Source: Leptotrichia sp. oral taxon 498 (GTDB lineage Bacteria; Fusobacteriota; Fusobacteriia; Fusobacteriales; Leptotrichiaceae). From it: a DNA stretch of 64,000 bases. The DNA lies in the NCBI RefSeq assembly GCF_002240055.1, contig NZ_CP016753.1, positions 1,364,001-1,428,000 on the forward strand, written 5' to 3'. Below the pieces are notes generated by a model. The model saw only the letters and a program-made list of their open reading frames with translations, ran no database searches and was not told the DNA's origin. This document shows, one piece after another, positions 53,928 to 63,291 of the stretch (position 1 is the stretch's first letter; each line of letters begins with the position of its first letter). The position numbers and the translations under genes are program-made.

Positions 53928-54149
53928 TTATGCGTCTGGTTCAATAACCTTCCCATCTTTGTCAATAGGATTTCCATTGTCGTCAACTCGCATAACTTTT
54001 ATGCTGTCAAGATGTCCTCTCATTGAAGTTTTGAATTTTTCGATATAAAGTTTTCTATATTTTTCTCGTTCTTTTTTTTCTTCTTCAGTAAGTTCTCGTT
54101 TTCTTGCAATTTTAGTAAATTCGTTAATTTTTTTTATAATATCTTCCAT
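53928..54149 (-). CDS. DUF896 (YnzC/UPF0291) small protein
   Basis: The 73-residue protein matches the DUF896 pattern: MEDIIKKINEFTKIARKREL, TEEEKKEREKYRKLYIEKFK, then RGHLDSIKV. The structure is a helical hairpin. The Bacillus relatives are short SOS- or stress-linked proteins without a known activity. The C-terminal about 20 residues (DDNGNPIDKDGKVIEPDA) are an extra acidic tail. It lies just after era. Confidence 0.88.
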   Translation of the reverse strand: MEDIIKKINEFTKIARKRELTEEEKKEREKYRKLYIEKFKTSMRGHLDSIKVMRVDDNGNPIDKDGKVIEPDA

Positions 54150-54210
54150 TTTTTATTTTTCTCCTTTTATTTGTTATTATTTTGTAATTTTTATTTAATT
54201 TTATTATTTA

Positions 54211-55107
54211 TTATTTTTCTTTTTTTTTTGAGCTATAACCCATTTCGTCAAGAAATTTACTATTTTTTCTCCATTTTTTCTTAACTTTTACCCAAAGTTT
54301 TAAATTCACTTTCAAATCAATGAGATGTTCAATTTCTCTTCTCGCTTCAATTCCAATTTTTTTTAGTAAAGCACCGTCTTTTCCAATGATAATCCCTTTT
54401 TGGCTATCTCTTTCGACATAAATATTCACATCATATTTTCTTATCGCCGGTTTAGTTTCAACATTTATTATTTCAACTGCCACGCTATGCGGAACTTCGT
54501 CTTTTGTATGATGAAGAATTTTTTCTCTTATTGTTTCCACAACAATTTTATTCACGGGTAAATCTGTGTAATAATCTTTAGGATAAAACCACATATCGTT
54601 GGACAAATAATTTTTTGCCACATCAAATATTTTGTGAACTCCAATTCCATATTCCGCAGTAAGTGTAATTATTTCGTCAAAATCTCCCAGTTTTTCTCTA
54701 ATTTCCACTTTTTTTTCTTCAATTTCGGCATCTGTCATTTTGTCAATTTTATTGATAATCGCAACAATTGGCGTATTTACCGCTCTTATATGCTCATTTA
54801 CAAACATATCTCCAGTTGAGATTTCTTTAGTCCCATCCAGCATAAACATTATTAAATCAACATTTTCCAGCGCTTCTATTGCAATATTTGTCATATGCTC
54901 TCCCAAAAGATGTTTTGGCTTGTGAATCCCTGGAGTGTCGACGAAAATAAATTGATTCTCGTTTATATTTACAATTCCTTTTATTTGATCTCTTGTCGTT
55001 CCAGCCTTATCTGAAACAATTGCCACCTTTTCATTTACAAGTTTATTTGTAAGCGTAGATTTTCCAACATTTGGTCGCCCTACAATCGTTATGAATACTG
55101 ATTTCAA
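54211..55107 (-). CDS. era: Ribosome-maturation GTPase Era
   Basis: The 298-residue protein has G1 GRPNVGKST at about 10-18, the Era switch KAGTTRDQIKG, G3 DTPGIHKP, and G4 NKID. A C-terminal KH domain carries the motif GIIIGKDGALLKKIG. Era binds the 3' end of 16S rRNA during 30S assembly. It starts at TTG with AAGGAG nine bases upstream. Its usual neighbours ybeY and dgkA lie 22 kb away in this window, so the classic cluster is split. Confidence 0.96.
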   Translation of the reverse strand: MKSVFITIVGRPNVGKSTLTNKLVNEKVAIVSDKAGTTRDQIKGIVNINENQFIFVDTPGIHKPKHLLGEHMTNIAIEALENVDLIMFMLDGTKEISTGDMFVNEHIRAVNTPIVAIINKIDKMTDAEIEEKKVEIREKLGDFDEIITLTAEYGIGVHKIFDVAKNYLSNDMWFYPKDYYTDLPVNKIVVETIREKILHHTKDEVPHSVAVEIINVETKPAIRKYDVNIYVERDSQKGIIIGKDGALLKKIGIEARREIEHLIDLKVNLKLWVKVKKKWRKNSKFLDEMGYSSKKKEK

Positions 55108-55167
55108 TATTTTTGCTCCTTAATCATATTTTTAATAATTATATCATTTTTTGAAAAAATTTGCTAT

Positions 55168-55195
55168 AAAAAAAGGTTTCATTTAAGAAACCTTC
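55168..55195 (-). terminator. gltS terminator
   Basis: On the minus strand GAAGGTTTC and GAAACCTT form a stem around TTAAAT and are followed by a T run, directly after the gltS stop. Confidence 0.8.
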
Positions 55196-55206
55196 ATTAA
55201 AATTAA

Positions 55207-56424
55207 TTACATAGCCAGTCTTTTTAGCGTAACTTCAAAAAAAGTAATTACACTTATATTTGCAAAATCTATAAAAAGTGAACCAACTATTGGAATTACA
55301 AAAAACGCTATTTTTGAATAAGTGTATTTTTCTGTAATCGCTTTCATATTTGAAATTCCGTTAGGAGTAGCTCCCATTCCAAATCCGCAATGTCCAGAAA
55401 CAATTACAGCTGCGTCGTAATTTGAACCCATGGTTTTGAATGTCACAAAATTTAGATATAAATAAATAAGCAGAGTTTGAGCTAGTAAAAGTATAATTAC
55501 AGGACCTGCTAAATCTATTAAATCCCATAATCTAAGTGACATTAATGCCATCGCTAAAAATAAACTTAAGGAAATATCTTCCAAGATGCTAATTTCTTTT
55601 GTTGGAGCATGAAGTGATTCCACATTGTCAGAAATATTTCTAATTATTGCTGCAACAATCATAGGTCCAATATAAACTGGAAATTTCATTGCTGGAAGCA
55701 AAAAATTTATGAAAAGTGACAAATATGAACCAATTCCCATGGCAATTAAGATGTAAAAAAATGCCATTGAAAATCTTTCTCCGTCAAGATATGGTCTTTG
55801 TTTTTTTAGAACTTCTTCATCTATATCTTTTTCAGCATTTTCTTTTGTTATATGTTCAGGAAGCAATTTGTGCTTTTTAATAAGACGGCTTGCAATTGGG
55901 CCGCCTAGCATTGAACCTGCAATAAGTCCATAAGTTGCTGAAGCTATTGCTATCGCCTTTGCTCCTGTATACCCCATTTTTTCTATTTCAGGTGCAACAG
56001 CTGCAGAAGTACCGTGTCCTCCTGTCATTGCTACAGAACCTGTCATAAGTGCAAGAAGCGGTTTTAATCCAACTAATCCTGAAAGCAAAATCGGCACGAC
56101 ATTTTGTAGTATACAAAGTCCTATTGCCACGAATAAAAATATAAGCACCTGTTTTCCACCTTTTTTTAATAATTTTAAACTTGCGTTAAATCCTACACTT
56201 GTAAAAAACATTATCATAAAAAATTTTTGAAGCGTGTCGTCAAAACTAATTTCTACAATTCCTGTCTGACGCAAAATAAAAGAGATGATTGAAAATAAAA
56301 ATCCACCAATAACCGGTGAAGGTATACAGTATTTTTCAAAAAATTTTACTTTTTTTCTCAATTTCATCCCAATAAGTAGTAAAATAACCGATAGACCTAT
56401 CGTTTGAATCATATCAAGTTTCAT
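55207..56424 (-). CDS. gltS: Sodium/glutamate symporter
   Basis: The 405-residue inner-membrane protein has about ten helices in two inverted halves. Each half has a glycine-rich pore loop, such as MTGGHGTSAAVAPE in the first and VSGHCGFGMGATPNGISN in the second, both typical of GltS. It takes up glutamate with sodium. Length and start (MKLDMIQTIGLSVILL) fit the family, with an AGGAGG site. It is a single-gene unit with its own promoter, possible operator and terminator, divergent from the GH32 gene. Confidence 0.95.
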   Translation of the reverse strand: MKLDMIQTIGLSVILLLIGMKLRKKVKFFEKYCIPSPVIGGFLFSIISFILRQTGIVEISFDDTLQKFFMIMFFTSVGFNASLKLLKKGGKQVLIFLFVAIGLCILQNVVPILLSGLVGLKPLLALMTGSVAMTGGHGTSAAVAPEIEKMGYTGAKAIAIASATYGLIAGSMLGGPIASRLIKKHKLLPEHITKENAEKDIDEEVLKKQRPYLDGERFSMAFFYILIAMGIGSYLSLFINFLLPAMKFPVYIGPMIVAAIIRNISDNVESLHAPTKEISILEDISLSLFLAMALMSLRLWDLIDLAGPVIILLLAQTLLIYLYLNFVTFKTMGSNYDAAVIVSGHCGFGMGATPNGISNMKAITEKYTYSKIAFFVIPIVGSLFIDFANISVITFFEVTLKRLAM

Positions 56425-56464
56425 TTAATTCCTCCTTTTTTTTCTAAATATTAAATTCACATAT

Positions 56465-56497
56465 CTACATTATACACTAAATGTAGTAAATCTGCAA
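56465..56497 (-). promoter_or_regulatory. gltS promoter overlapped by a perfect inverted repeat
   Basis: On the minus strand TTGCAG (56497-56492), a 17-base spacer and TATAAT (56474-56469). The plus-strand sequence CTACATT (56465-56471), 8 bases, AATGTAG (56480-56486) is a perfect 7-bp inverted repeat covering the -10. It is a candidate repressor site; the regulator is unknown. Confidence 0.6.
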
Positions 56498-56527
56498 ATT
56501 TTAGCTCGAAATATTTTCCCTTAAAAT

Positions 56528-56556
56528 TTGGAAAAACAAATAAAATGTGGTAAAAT
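56528..56556 (+). promoter_or_regulatory. Promoter of the GH32 gene
   Basis: TTGGAA (56528-56533), a 17-base spacer and TAAAAT (56551-56556), with TGTGG before the -10, lie 37 bases upstream of the gene. Confidence 0.6.
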
Positions 56557-56593
56557 ATTAAATATTATTTTATTAATGAAGGCGGGAAATATT

Positions 56594-58054
56594 ATGGATT
56601 TTAAGCAAGTGAAGGAAAATGAAGAAAAAGCTGTTTTAAAAAATAAAAATGTTGTTGACAGTGACTTTTGGCGACAAAAATATCATATTCAAGGAATTGT
56701 GGGACTTATAAATGATCCCAACGGATTTTCGCAGTTTAACGGAGAATATCATATGTTTTACCAATGGAATCCGCTTAGCACAGAGCATAAAAACAAAACT
56801 TGGGCTCACAGTAAAAGCCATGATTTACTTCATTGGGAAAGATGTGAAACTGCATTAAGACCTGATACTTGGTATTCAAAAAATGGAGTTTATTCTGGAA
56901 GTGGAATTGTGATTGATGGAAAACTTTATTTATTTTACACTGGAAATGTAAAAGATGCAGAAGGGAATAGAGAATCATACCAATGTATCGCAGTTTCAGA
57001 AGATGGAGAACATTTTGACAGATGGGAGCCAAGCATAGTAAACCATCCAGATGGATATACAAGACACATAAGAGATCCAAAAATTTGGGAAAAAGACGGA
57101 AAATATTATGCGGTTCTTGGAATTCAAAGTGAAAAATTGGAAGGAAAAGTTGTGCTTTACACTTCAGAAAATATAAAAGATTGGAAATTTGAAGGCGAAA
57201 TTGCTGGAGCAAATCACGGAAAATTAAAAGACTTTGGATTTATGTGGGAATGTCCAGATTATTTTCAATTAAAAGATGAAAAAACTGGAAAAATCATCGA
57301 TTTATTAGTAGCTTCGCCACAAGGATTAGAACCGCAAGGGGATTTATACAATAATAAATATCAGACAGGATATTTTTTTGGTAAATTGGATTATGAAAAA
57401 CCAGAATTTGAAATTAGCTCGGAATTTGTGGAAATTGACAGAGGACACGATTTTTATGCACCACAATCAATGGAAGATAATAAAGGAAGAAGAATTGTTG
57501 TCGGATGGATGGGAGTTCCAGAAGATGAAGATTTTCCTACAGTTAAAAACGAATGGATACATTGCCTGACTTTGCCAAGAGAGTTGAAAGTGAGAGATGG
57601 AAAACTTTATCAAGAACCAATTTCTGAAATGGTTTCAATAAGAGGGGAGAAAATGGAATTTGAAGGTTTTATTAAAGGTGAAAAAGAGATTGGAAAAGGG
57701 AAAACTTATGAATTAATTGCCAAATTTAATGATATTTCTTCAGATTTTGGATTAAAATTGAGAGTTGGAAAAGATAGTGAAACTGTTGTGAAATTTGACT
57801 TTGAAGATAAAAAACTAGTTCTTGACAGAAGTTGCGGTGCACAAGCTGATAAGAGCGTAAGAAAAGTTTTTTTAGGCGACAGAAAAGATTTGGAACTTAG
57901 AATTTTTGTTGATAATTCTTCTGTTGAAATTTTTATAAATAATGGAGAAGAAGTGTTTTCTTCAAGAATTTTCCCTTCAGAAAATGCTGACAAAATCATT
58001 GTTTTTGCTGAAAATGAAACGAAAGTAAAACTTGAAAAATGGGAATGGCAATAA
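56594..58054 (+). CDS. GH32 sucrose-6-phosphate hydrolase / invertase
   Basis: The ATG at 56594 (MDFKQVKENEEKAVL) has AAGGCGGG upstream; the frame extends to 56528 but through the promoter. The 486-residue cytosolic enzyme has the GH32 catalytic set: nucleophile Asp in GLINDPNGF, RDPK transition-state Asp in RHIRDPKIW, and acid/base Glu in MWECPDYF. The FYQWNPL and YAPQS motifs and a C-terminal beta-sandwich are present. No sucrose PTS, fructokinase or regulator is adjacent, so whether the substrate is sucrose, sucrose-6-phosphate or a fructan is open. Confidence 0.92.
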   Translation: MDFKQVKENEEKAVLKNKNVVDSDFWRQKYHIQGIVGLINDPNGFSQFNGEYHMFYQWNPLSTEHKNKTWAHSKSHDLLHWERCETALRPDTWYSKNGVYSGSGIVIDGKLYLFYTGNVKDAEGNRESYQCIAVSEDGEHFDRWEPSIVNHPDGYTRHIRDPKIWEKDGKYYAVLGIQSEKLEGKVVLYTSENIKDWKFEGEIAGANHGKLKDFGFMWECPDYFQLKDEKTGKIIDLLVASPQGLEPQGDLYNNKYQTGYFFGKLDYEKPEFEISSEFVEIDRGHDFYAPQSMEDNKGRRIVVGWMGVPEDEDFPTVKNEWIHCLTLPRELKVRDGKLYQEPISEMVSIRGEKMEFEGFIKGEKEIGKGKTYELIAKFNDISSDFGLKLRVGKDSETVVKFDFEDKKLVLDRSCGAQADKSVRKVFLGDRKDLELRIFVDNSSVEIFINNGEEVFSSRIFPSENADKIIVFAENETKVKLEKWEWQ

Positions 58055-58099
58055 TAAATAAAAATAAAATTATTATAATATAAAATATGAAGATAAAAC

Positions 58100-59482
58100 A
58101 TGAAAGACATAAGTTATAAATATAAAACATATAAAGATAAGGAAATAAAAAAATTGATTAATACTGAAAAAAATAATATAAAACTTGATATAATAAATCT
58201 TTTGGATGATATTTTGCATGAAAAAAAATATAGCAATATTCAGATTAATTACTATTTTTCTAAAAATAATTATTCAAAAAAAGAAAAATTATTTGTTACA
58301 AATATTGTAAATATTGTGATAAAAAATTTAATTTATATCGATTATTTAATTGAAAAATGTACTAGAAATATAAAAAAGAGAAAAATAAAACAACTTTTGA
58401 GAATTTCTGTAGCACAATTGTTTTTTATGGATTCTGACAACTCAGGAGTTGTTTTTGAGGCGGGAGAAATTGCTAAAATAATTAATTCACATCAAGTTGG
58501 ATTTGTAAATGCAACTTTACAAAATGTTTTGAAAAATAAAGAAAAATTTGATCAAGAAATTCCAATGGATAAAAAAGACGGAATAGTTTATTCATATCCG
58601 CAGTGGTTTGTGAATAAACTAAAATCAGATTTTCCAGATGACTATTTAAAAATTATGAAATCTTATAAAAAAAGAAGTTTTCTTTCCGTGAGATACGATA
58701 AAAACAAATTTACAAAAGAAGAATTTGAAAATTTATTAAAAAAAATTGATACTCAAATTTTATTTTCTGTGGAAGAAGTTTATTATTTGTCCAATGCGAA
58801 TATTTTTGAAACTGAAAATTTTAAAAGTGGAGAAATAGTTGTTCAAGATGCTTCTTCATATTTAGCGGTAAAAAATCTTGAAGTTTCACAAGATGATGTT
58901 GTTTTAGACGCTTGTAGTGCACCTGGTGGAAAATCACTTGCAATTTTACAGCTTTTTAATCCCCAAATTTTGATTTCTACTGATATTCATCATCATAAAA
59001 TTAAGATTTTAGAAAATTTGAAAAATAAATATGGATATAAAAATTGGAAAATAGAATTGAATGATGCCACAAAAATTGAAAATTTAGACAAAAAATTTGA
59101 TAAAATACTTTTGGATGTACCTTGTAGCGGACTTGGCGTACTTCGTAAAAAACCTGAAAAAATATATGAATTGGAATCGAATAATTTTAAAAGTCTTAAA
59201 AAAATTCAAAAGAAAATTTTTGAGAGCGCATTTAATTCGATAAAAAATGGTGGAGAAATTATTTACAGCACTTGTACTTTTTCAAAAAATGAAAATACTA
59301 ATAATGTTAAATATTTTTTGGAAAAATATAAAAATTTGGAAATTAAAGAAGTTGCAATTCCAAAAAATATCAAGATTCTAAAAGACGAGTTTGGTGGCGT
59401 TTATATTTCTTATGAAAATGAATATTTGGATGGATTTTATATAGCAAAATTTAAAAAAGTAAAAAAATGTGATGGTGATTAA
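58100..59482 (+). CDS. rsmB: 16S rRNA m5C967 methyltransferase
   Basis: The 460-residue protein joins an N-terminal NusB-like RNA-binding domain (about 20-150, with AQLFFMDSDNSGVVFEAGEIAK) to a Rossmann methyltransferase. It has the SAM loop DACSAPGGKSLAI, the first cysteine motif DVPCSGLGVLRKKPE, and the catalytic Cys in YSTCTFSKNEN. RsmB methylates C967 of 16S rRNA. The coding strand is very A-rich. It is followed 27 bases later by the CCA transferase gene, a plausible RNA-maturation pair. Confidence 0.92.
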   Translation: MKDISYKYKTYKDKEIKKLINTEKNNIKLDIINLLDDILHEKKYSNIQINYYFSKNNYSKKEKLFVTNIVNIVIKNLIYIDYLIEKCTRNIKKRKIKQLLRISVAQLFFMDSDNSGVVFEAGEIAKIINSHQVGFVNATLQNVLKNKEKFDQEIPMDKKDGIVYSYPQWFVNKLKSDFPDDYLKIMKSYKKRSFLSVRYDKNKFTKEEFENLLKKIDTQILFSVEEVYYLSNANIFETENFKSGEIVVQDASSYLAVKNLEVSQDDVVLDACSAPGGKSLAILQLFNPQILISTDIHHHKIKILENLKNKYGYKNWKIELNDATKIENLDKKFDKILLDVPCSGLGVLRKKPEKIYELESNNFKSLKKIQKKIFESAFNSIKNGGEIIYSTCTFSKNENTNNVKYFLEKYKNLEIKEVAIPKNIKILKDEFGGVYISYENEYLDGFYIAKFKKVKKCDGD

Positions 59483-59509
59483 TTAATAGAACAGAAAGGA
59501 TACGTTAGT

Positions 59510-61279
59510 ATGCAATTTAATTTTAGTGACGACATAAAATTTATAATGCAAAAGTTAAATGCAAATGGAAGTGGATTTCTTGTCGGAGGAGCGATACGAG
59601 ATTTAATCTTGCGTCGTGATCCCGGAGATTATGATTTTGCTACTGATATTGAATATTCAACGCTAAAGGCGATTTTTTCCGATTATTCACCAAAAGAAGT
59701 TGGCGCTCACTTTGGAATTTTGATGATTCATTTAAATGGCGTAGATTATGAAATTGCAAAATTTCGTCGTGAAACTGGAGTTTACAACAGCAGATACCCA
59801 AAAGAAATTAAATTTGTAAAAAAAATTGAAGATGACTTATCTCGTCGGGATTTTACGATAAATGCAATGGCATATAGCCAAAAAACTGGGGTTATTGATC
59901 TTTTTGGAGGTTTAAAAGACTTAAAAAATAAAACTATTAAATTTGTTGGAAATCCAAAGTTACGAATTGAAGAAGATGCGTTAAGAATTTTGAGAGCTTT
60001 CAGATTTATGGCAAAACTTGGGTTTAATCTTGATAAAAAGACAGCTGAAGCGATTTGTGAAAAAAGAAAATTTTTGAATAAAATTTCGCATGAGAGAATT
60101 TTTGATGAATTTAGTAAAATTTTGATTGCACCATATGCCATAAAAGCGTTAAAAAAGATGAAATCGCTAAAAGTTTTGGAATTTATAATTCCTGAATTTC
60201 GCTATACTTATAACTTTGACCAAAATAATCCACATCATACCGATGATTTATTTCATCACATAATTAAAGTTGTAAATCTTTGCGATAAAGACTTGATTAC
60301 AAAATTTGCAGCGCTTTTTCATGATTTGGGAAAAATTAACACAAAAAGTATTGATGCAAAAGGGATTTTTCACTTTTATGGACACGAAAAGGAGAGCGCA
60401 CTTATTGCTGAAGAAGAACTTAGGGAACTTAGAGCGCCAAAAGAGTTTATAAATTCTGTAAAAAAACTAATTTTAAATCATATGTTAATCTATCAAGAAG
60501 TTTCTGACAAAACTTTGAAAAAATTAATAATTAATTTTGAAGAAAAAAATTTAAAGCGGCTTTTTGATTTATTTTCTGCCGACTTAAATTCTAAAAATAT
60601 AAATTCTAAAGAAGAAAATCAAAAAATTTTGGATAATTTTTTGCAAAGAATTGAAAATTTGAAAAAACAGGGAAATATTCCTAGCATTAAAGATTTGGAT
60701 TTGACGGGAATTGACCTGATAAATTTGAAATTTGAAAATAGAGAAATTGGAAAACTAAAAAATGAATTGTATGAATTGGTTTTATCAGATGAATTAAAAA
60801 ATGAAAAAGAGGAATTGATAAAATATTTAGCAAAAAAATATGATTTGTGTCAAAATTTTAAATATGAAAATTCTTGCGGTGCGATTGTTTTTAATAATAA
60901 AATTAAAAAATTTCTGATTGTGAAGATGTTTAATGGAAATTGGGGATTTCCCAAAGGTCACATCGAAGAATATGAAACTCAAGTTGAAACAGCAAAAAGA
61001 GAAGTTTTTGAAGAAACTGGAATTGAAATTAATATTGTTTCTGACAAAAAATATGAGATAAAATATATTCCGAATGAAACAACAATCAAAAAAGTTACAT
61101 TTTTTATTGGAATAACGGAAAATGAAGAAGTGACGGTTGATGAGCAGGAAATTGAAGCATATAAATGGTGCTCTTATGAAGAAGCACTAAAAACAATAAC
61201 TTATCGACTGCAAAAAGAAGTTTTGGAAAATTCTTACAAAATTTTGAAACAGAAAAATTTGGAAAGTTTGGAAAATTAA
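59510..61279 (+). CDS. cca: CCA tRNA nucleotidyltransferase / HD / Nudix fusion
   Basis: The 589-residue protein has three parts. Residues about 20-200 are the class II nucleotidyltransferase head and neck: GGAIRDLILRRDPGDYDFATD with the catalytic Asp pair, the RRDFTINAMAY motif, and EEDALRILRAFRF. Residues about 240-330 contain an HD domain (FHHI, AALFHDLGK). Residues about 445-575 are a complete Nudix hydrolase with box GHIEEYETQVETAKREVFEE then TGI. It adds or repairs CCA ends on tRNA. The Nudix part may hydrolyse a dinucleoside polyphosphate, or clean mistaken nucleotides; that role is inference. It overlaps no neighbour and lies 3 bases before the YgjP gene. Confidence 0.92.
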   Translation: MQFNFSDDIKFIMQKLNANGSGFLVGGAIRDLILRRDPGDYDFATDIEYSTLKAIFSDYSPKEVGAHFGILMIHLNGVDYEIAKFRRETGVYNSRYPKEIKFVKKIEDDLSRRDFTINAMAYSQKTGVIDLFGGLKDLKNKTIKFVGNPKLRIEEDALRILRAFRFMAKLGFNLDKKTAEAICEKRKFLNKISHERIFDEFSKILIAPYAIKALKKMKSLKVLEFIIPEFRYTYNFDQNNPHHTDDLFHHIIKVVNLCDKDLITKFAALFHDLGKINTKSIDAKGIFHFYGHEKESALIAEEELRELRAPKEFINSVKKLILNHMLIYQEVSDKTLKKLIINFEEKNLKRLFDLFSADLNSKNINSKEENQKILDNFLQRIENLKKQGNIPSIKDLDLTGIDLINLKFENREIGKLKNELYELVLSDELKNEKEELIKYLAKKYDLCQNFKYENSCGAIVFNNKIKKFLIVKMFNGNWGFPKGHIEEYETQVETAKREVFEETGIEINIVSDKKYEIKYIPNETTIKKVTFFIGITENEEVTVDEQEIEAYKWCSYEEALKTITYRLQKEVLENSYKILKQKNLESLEN

Positions 61280-61282
61280 ATT

Positions 61283-61984
61283 ATGAAAACTGAGAAAATA
61301 TTGGGCTATGAAGTTCATAGAAAAAAAGTTAAAAATATAAATTTGAGAATAAAAGAAAATATGGAAATTTACATTTCCGCTCCAGAAAATTTGCACAGCG
61401 ATTACATAAAAAACTTTTTGATTTCAAAAGAAAAATGGATAAAAAATGTCTTAAAAAAACTTGAAAAAATAAAAGAAGAACGAAAAGAAAAAGAATATAT
61501 TACTGGGGAAATTCATAATTTTTTAGGTCAAAAATATATTTTAACTGTAAAAAATGGAAATTTCAATCGAGTGGCTTTAAAAAATGATAAAAAAAATGAA
61601 ATTATTCTGACAGTCTACAGCGATATTTTTGACAATTCAGAAGAAAAAAAGAAAATTTTGGAAAAGTGGTATTTTGAAAATGCTAAAAAAATTTTTTTAG
61701 AATTATTGAAAAAATGGATGGAAATTTTGAACGAAGATGTAAAAAAATTTTTGATAAAGCCGCTAAATAAAAAATGGGGATTTTGCAATTATGAAAAAAA
61801 ATATGTGGCTTTAAATGTGGAACTTATAAAACGAACTCCGTTTGAAATCGAATATGTAATTTTGCATGAACTTGCTCATTTAAAGTATCCCAATCACGGC
61901 AAAGGATTTTACAATTATGTTGAAAAATATATGCCAAATTATAGAAATGCTGAAAAAATGTTAAATGCAAAACATCATTATTAA
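61283..61984 (+). CDS. YgjP/DUF45-type zinc metalloprotein
   Basis: The 233-residue protein has an N-terminal beta domain (LGYEVHRKKVKNINLRI), then KKWGFCNYEKKYVALNVELIK. The metallopeptidase motif HELAHLKYPNHGKGFY carries HExxH and a third His. This is the YgjP/M48-like DUF45 family. Its members are associated with type I restriction loci in some genomes, but no such genes are here. The substrate is unknown. It starts 3 bases after the CCA-Nudix gene and is probably co-transcribed. Confidence 0.82.
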   Translation: MKTEKILGYEVHRKKVKNINLRIKENMEIYISAPENLHSDYIKNFLISKEKWIKNVLKKLEKIKEERKEKEYITGEIHNFLGQKYILTVKNGNFNRVALKNDKKNEIILTVYSDIFDNSEEKKKILEKWYFENAKKIFLELLKKWMEILNEDVKKFLIKPLNKKWGFCNYEKKYVALNVELIKRTPFEIEYVILHELAHLKYPNHGKGFYNYVEKYMPNYRNAEKMLNAKHHY

Positions 61985-62024
61985 TTTTTTTAAAATAATA
62001 AATCTTAAATATTATAAAAAAATA

Positions 62025-62057
62025 AAAAATCCCGTTTAGAATTTTAAAGGGATTTTT
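62025..62057. terminator. Bidirectional terminator
   Basis: AAAAATCCC (62025-62033) and GGGATTTTT (62049-62057) form a perfect 9-bp stem between convergent genes. Confidence 0.8.
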
Positions 62058-62084
62058 ATTTTAATTATTTATTTTTCTACTTCT

Positions 62085-62465
62085 CTAATTTTTCTTAAAA
62101 TCAGATAAAACTTCAACTTTTCCGTCTTCATAGACAAATAAGCCAGTCACAGCTTCGTGGGGCAAATCAAAATGCATTTTTTCTGAAGCTTGAATTATGT
62201 AATTTTTTTGAGTTTCATCGTCTATTGGGCATCCTGCACAGTCACTGTGTCCAGCGATGAAGATGTGATCAGATTTATGTTTTTTGACAGAAATCAGAAC
62301 GACTTTATCTTCCACAGATTTTAAGTAATCTTCGTATACAATTTTATTTACAGGTCCAGCATCTGTAATTGTATCTACATAATTATATTTATAATTATTT
62401 CTTATATATTCATTTATAATATGAATAAATCTTCCGTCCATACAGCAGATTAATGTGCAAAACAT
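62085..62465 (-). CDS. Small beta-carbonic-anhydrase-like protein
   Basis: The 126-residue protein carries the zinc-site motifs of beta-class carbonic anhydrases in reduced form: CMDGR near residue 8 (Cys ligand with the Asp/Arg dyad) and GHSDCAGCP near residue 70 (His and Cys ligands). It is about half the usual length and lacks the standard helical arms. It could still bind zinc and hydrate CO2 or act on a related small molecule such as COS or CS2. It has an AGGAG site and stands alone, ahead of the CinA-like gene on the same strand. Confidence 0.7.
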   Translation of the reverse strand: MFCTLICCMDGRFIHIINEYIRNNYKYNYVDTITDAGPVNKIVYEDYLKSVEDKVVLISVKKHKSDHIFIAGHSDCAGCPIDDETQKNYIIQASEKMHFDLPHEAVTGLFVYEDGKVEVLSDFKKN

Positions 62466-62526
62466 ATTTTTTCTCCTTTTTTATGTTTTTTATTTAATTT
62501 TCAAATTTTTATAATTTAAGTTTAAA

Positions 62527-63291
62527 TTATTTTACTTCTGTTGCCTGTGGATAAATATCTTTTATGTCATTTATTATTTTGTTCACTTTTCCCCATAAAA
62601 CATCTTCTTTTTGTCTATTTCCTTTTACAGCAACTCTCACATGCACACATTTTTCTTTGGCATATGGTGCAACTGTTGGATTGGTCATCTGAAAATAATC
62701 TTTTAATCTATCATCAATTTTCCCTTCAGGAACGCCTTTTATCTCTAAAGTTTTCATAAGTAAAATTGAATCGGAATATTTCTTTAAAAGCGGCAATGCG
62801 TAATCGTCTAGCATAGCAGTCATTTCTTTTGGCGGACCAGGTAAAATTATTATTTTTTTTTCATTTTTTTCAAAAAAACATCCTGGCGCAAGACCGACTT
62901 CATTTTCCAGAAGAACGGATCCTTTTAAAATTGAAGCTTCTTTTTCTGCGCCGCTTGCCACTTCAAAAAAACCACGCTCGTTGTATTTTTTTATAATTAA
63001 ATCATAATATTTTTGTATCATTTCTAAGTCAACATTAAAATAATTGGCGACAACTTCTTTCGTGATGTCATCAATCGTAGGTCCAAGTCCTCCAGTTGTA
63101 ATGACCAAATCCACTCTGTTAAATGCAATCTTAAGACATTCTTTTAATCTTTCAAAATTATCTCCAACAGTAGTTTGGTAATATAAATCAATTCCTATAT
63201 CTGTAAATTTTTTGGAAATATATTGTGAATTTGTGTTGACGATATCTCCAACAAGTAGTTCTGTTCCCACGCAAATAATTTCTGCTTTCAT
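62527..63291 (-). CDS. CinA N-terminal (MoCF-type) domain protein
   Basis: The ATG at 63291 (MKAEIICVGTELLVGDIVNTN) is the family start; the frame extends 14 residues further without a site. The 254-residue protein has the molybdopterin-binding-like domain: VDLVITTGGLGPTIDDITKEV near residue 60 and ILPGPPKEM near 145. These are the ADP-ribose pyrophosphatase-type half of CinA. The C-terminal nicotinamide-nucleotide amidase domain (about 150 residues more) is missing, so this is a short CinA form. A competence role is not implied. Confidence 0.88.
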   Translation of the reverse strand: MKAEIICVGTELLVGDIVNTNSQYISKKFTDIGIDLYYQTTVGDNFERLKECLKIAFNRVDLVITTGGLGPTIDDITKEVVANYFNVDLEMIQKYYDLIIKKYNERGFFEVASGAEKEASILKGSVLLENEVGLAPGCFFEKNEKKIIILPGPPKEMTAMLDDYALPLLKKYSDSILLMKTLEIKGVPEGKIDDRLKDYFQMTNPTVAPYAKEKCVHVRVAVKGNRQKEDVLWGKVNKIINDIKDIYPQATEVK

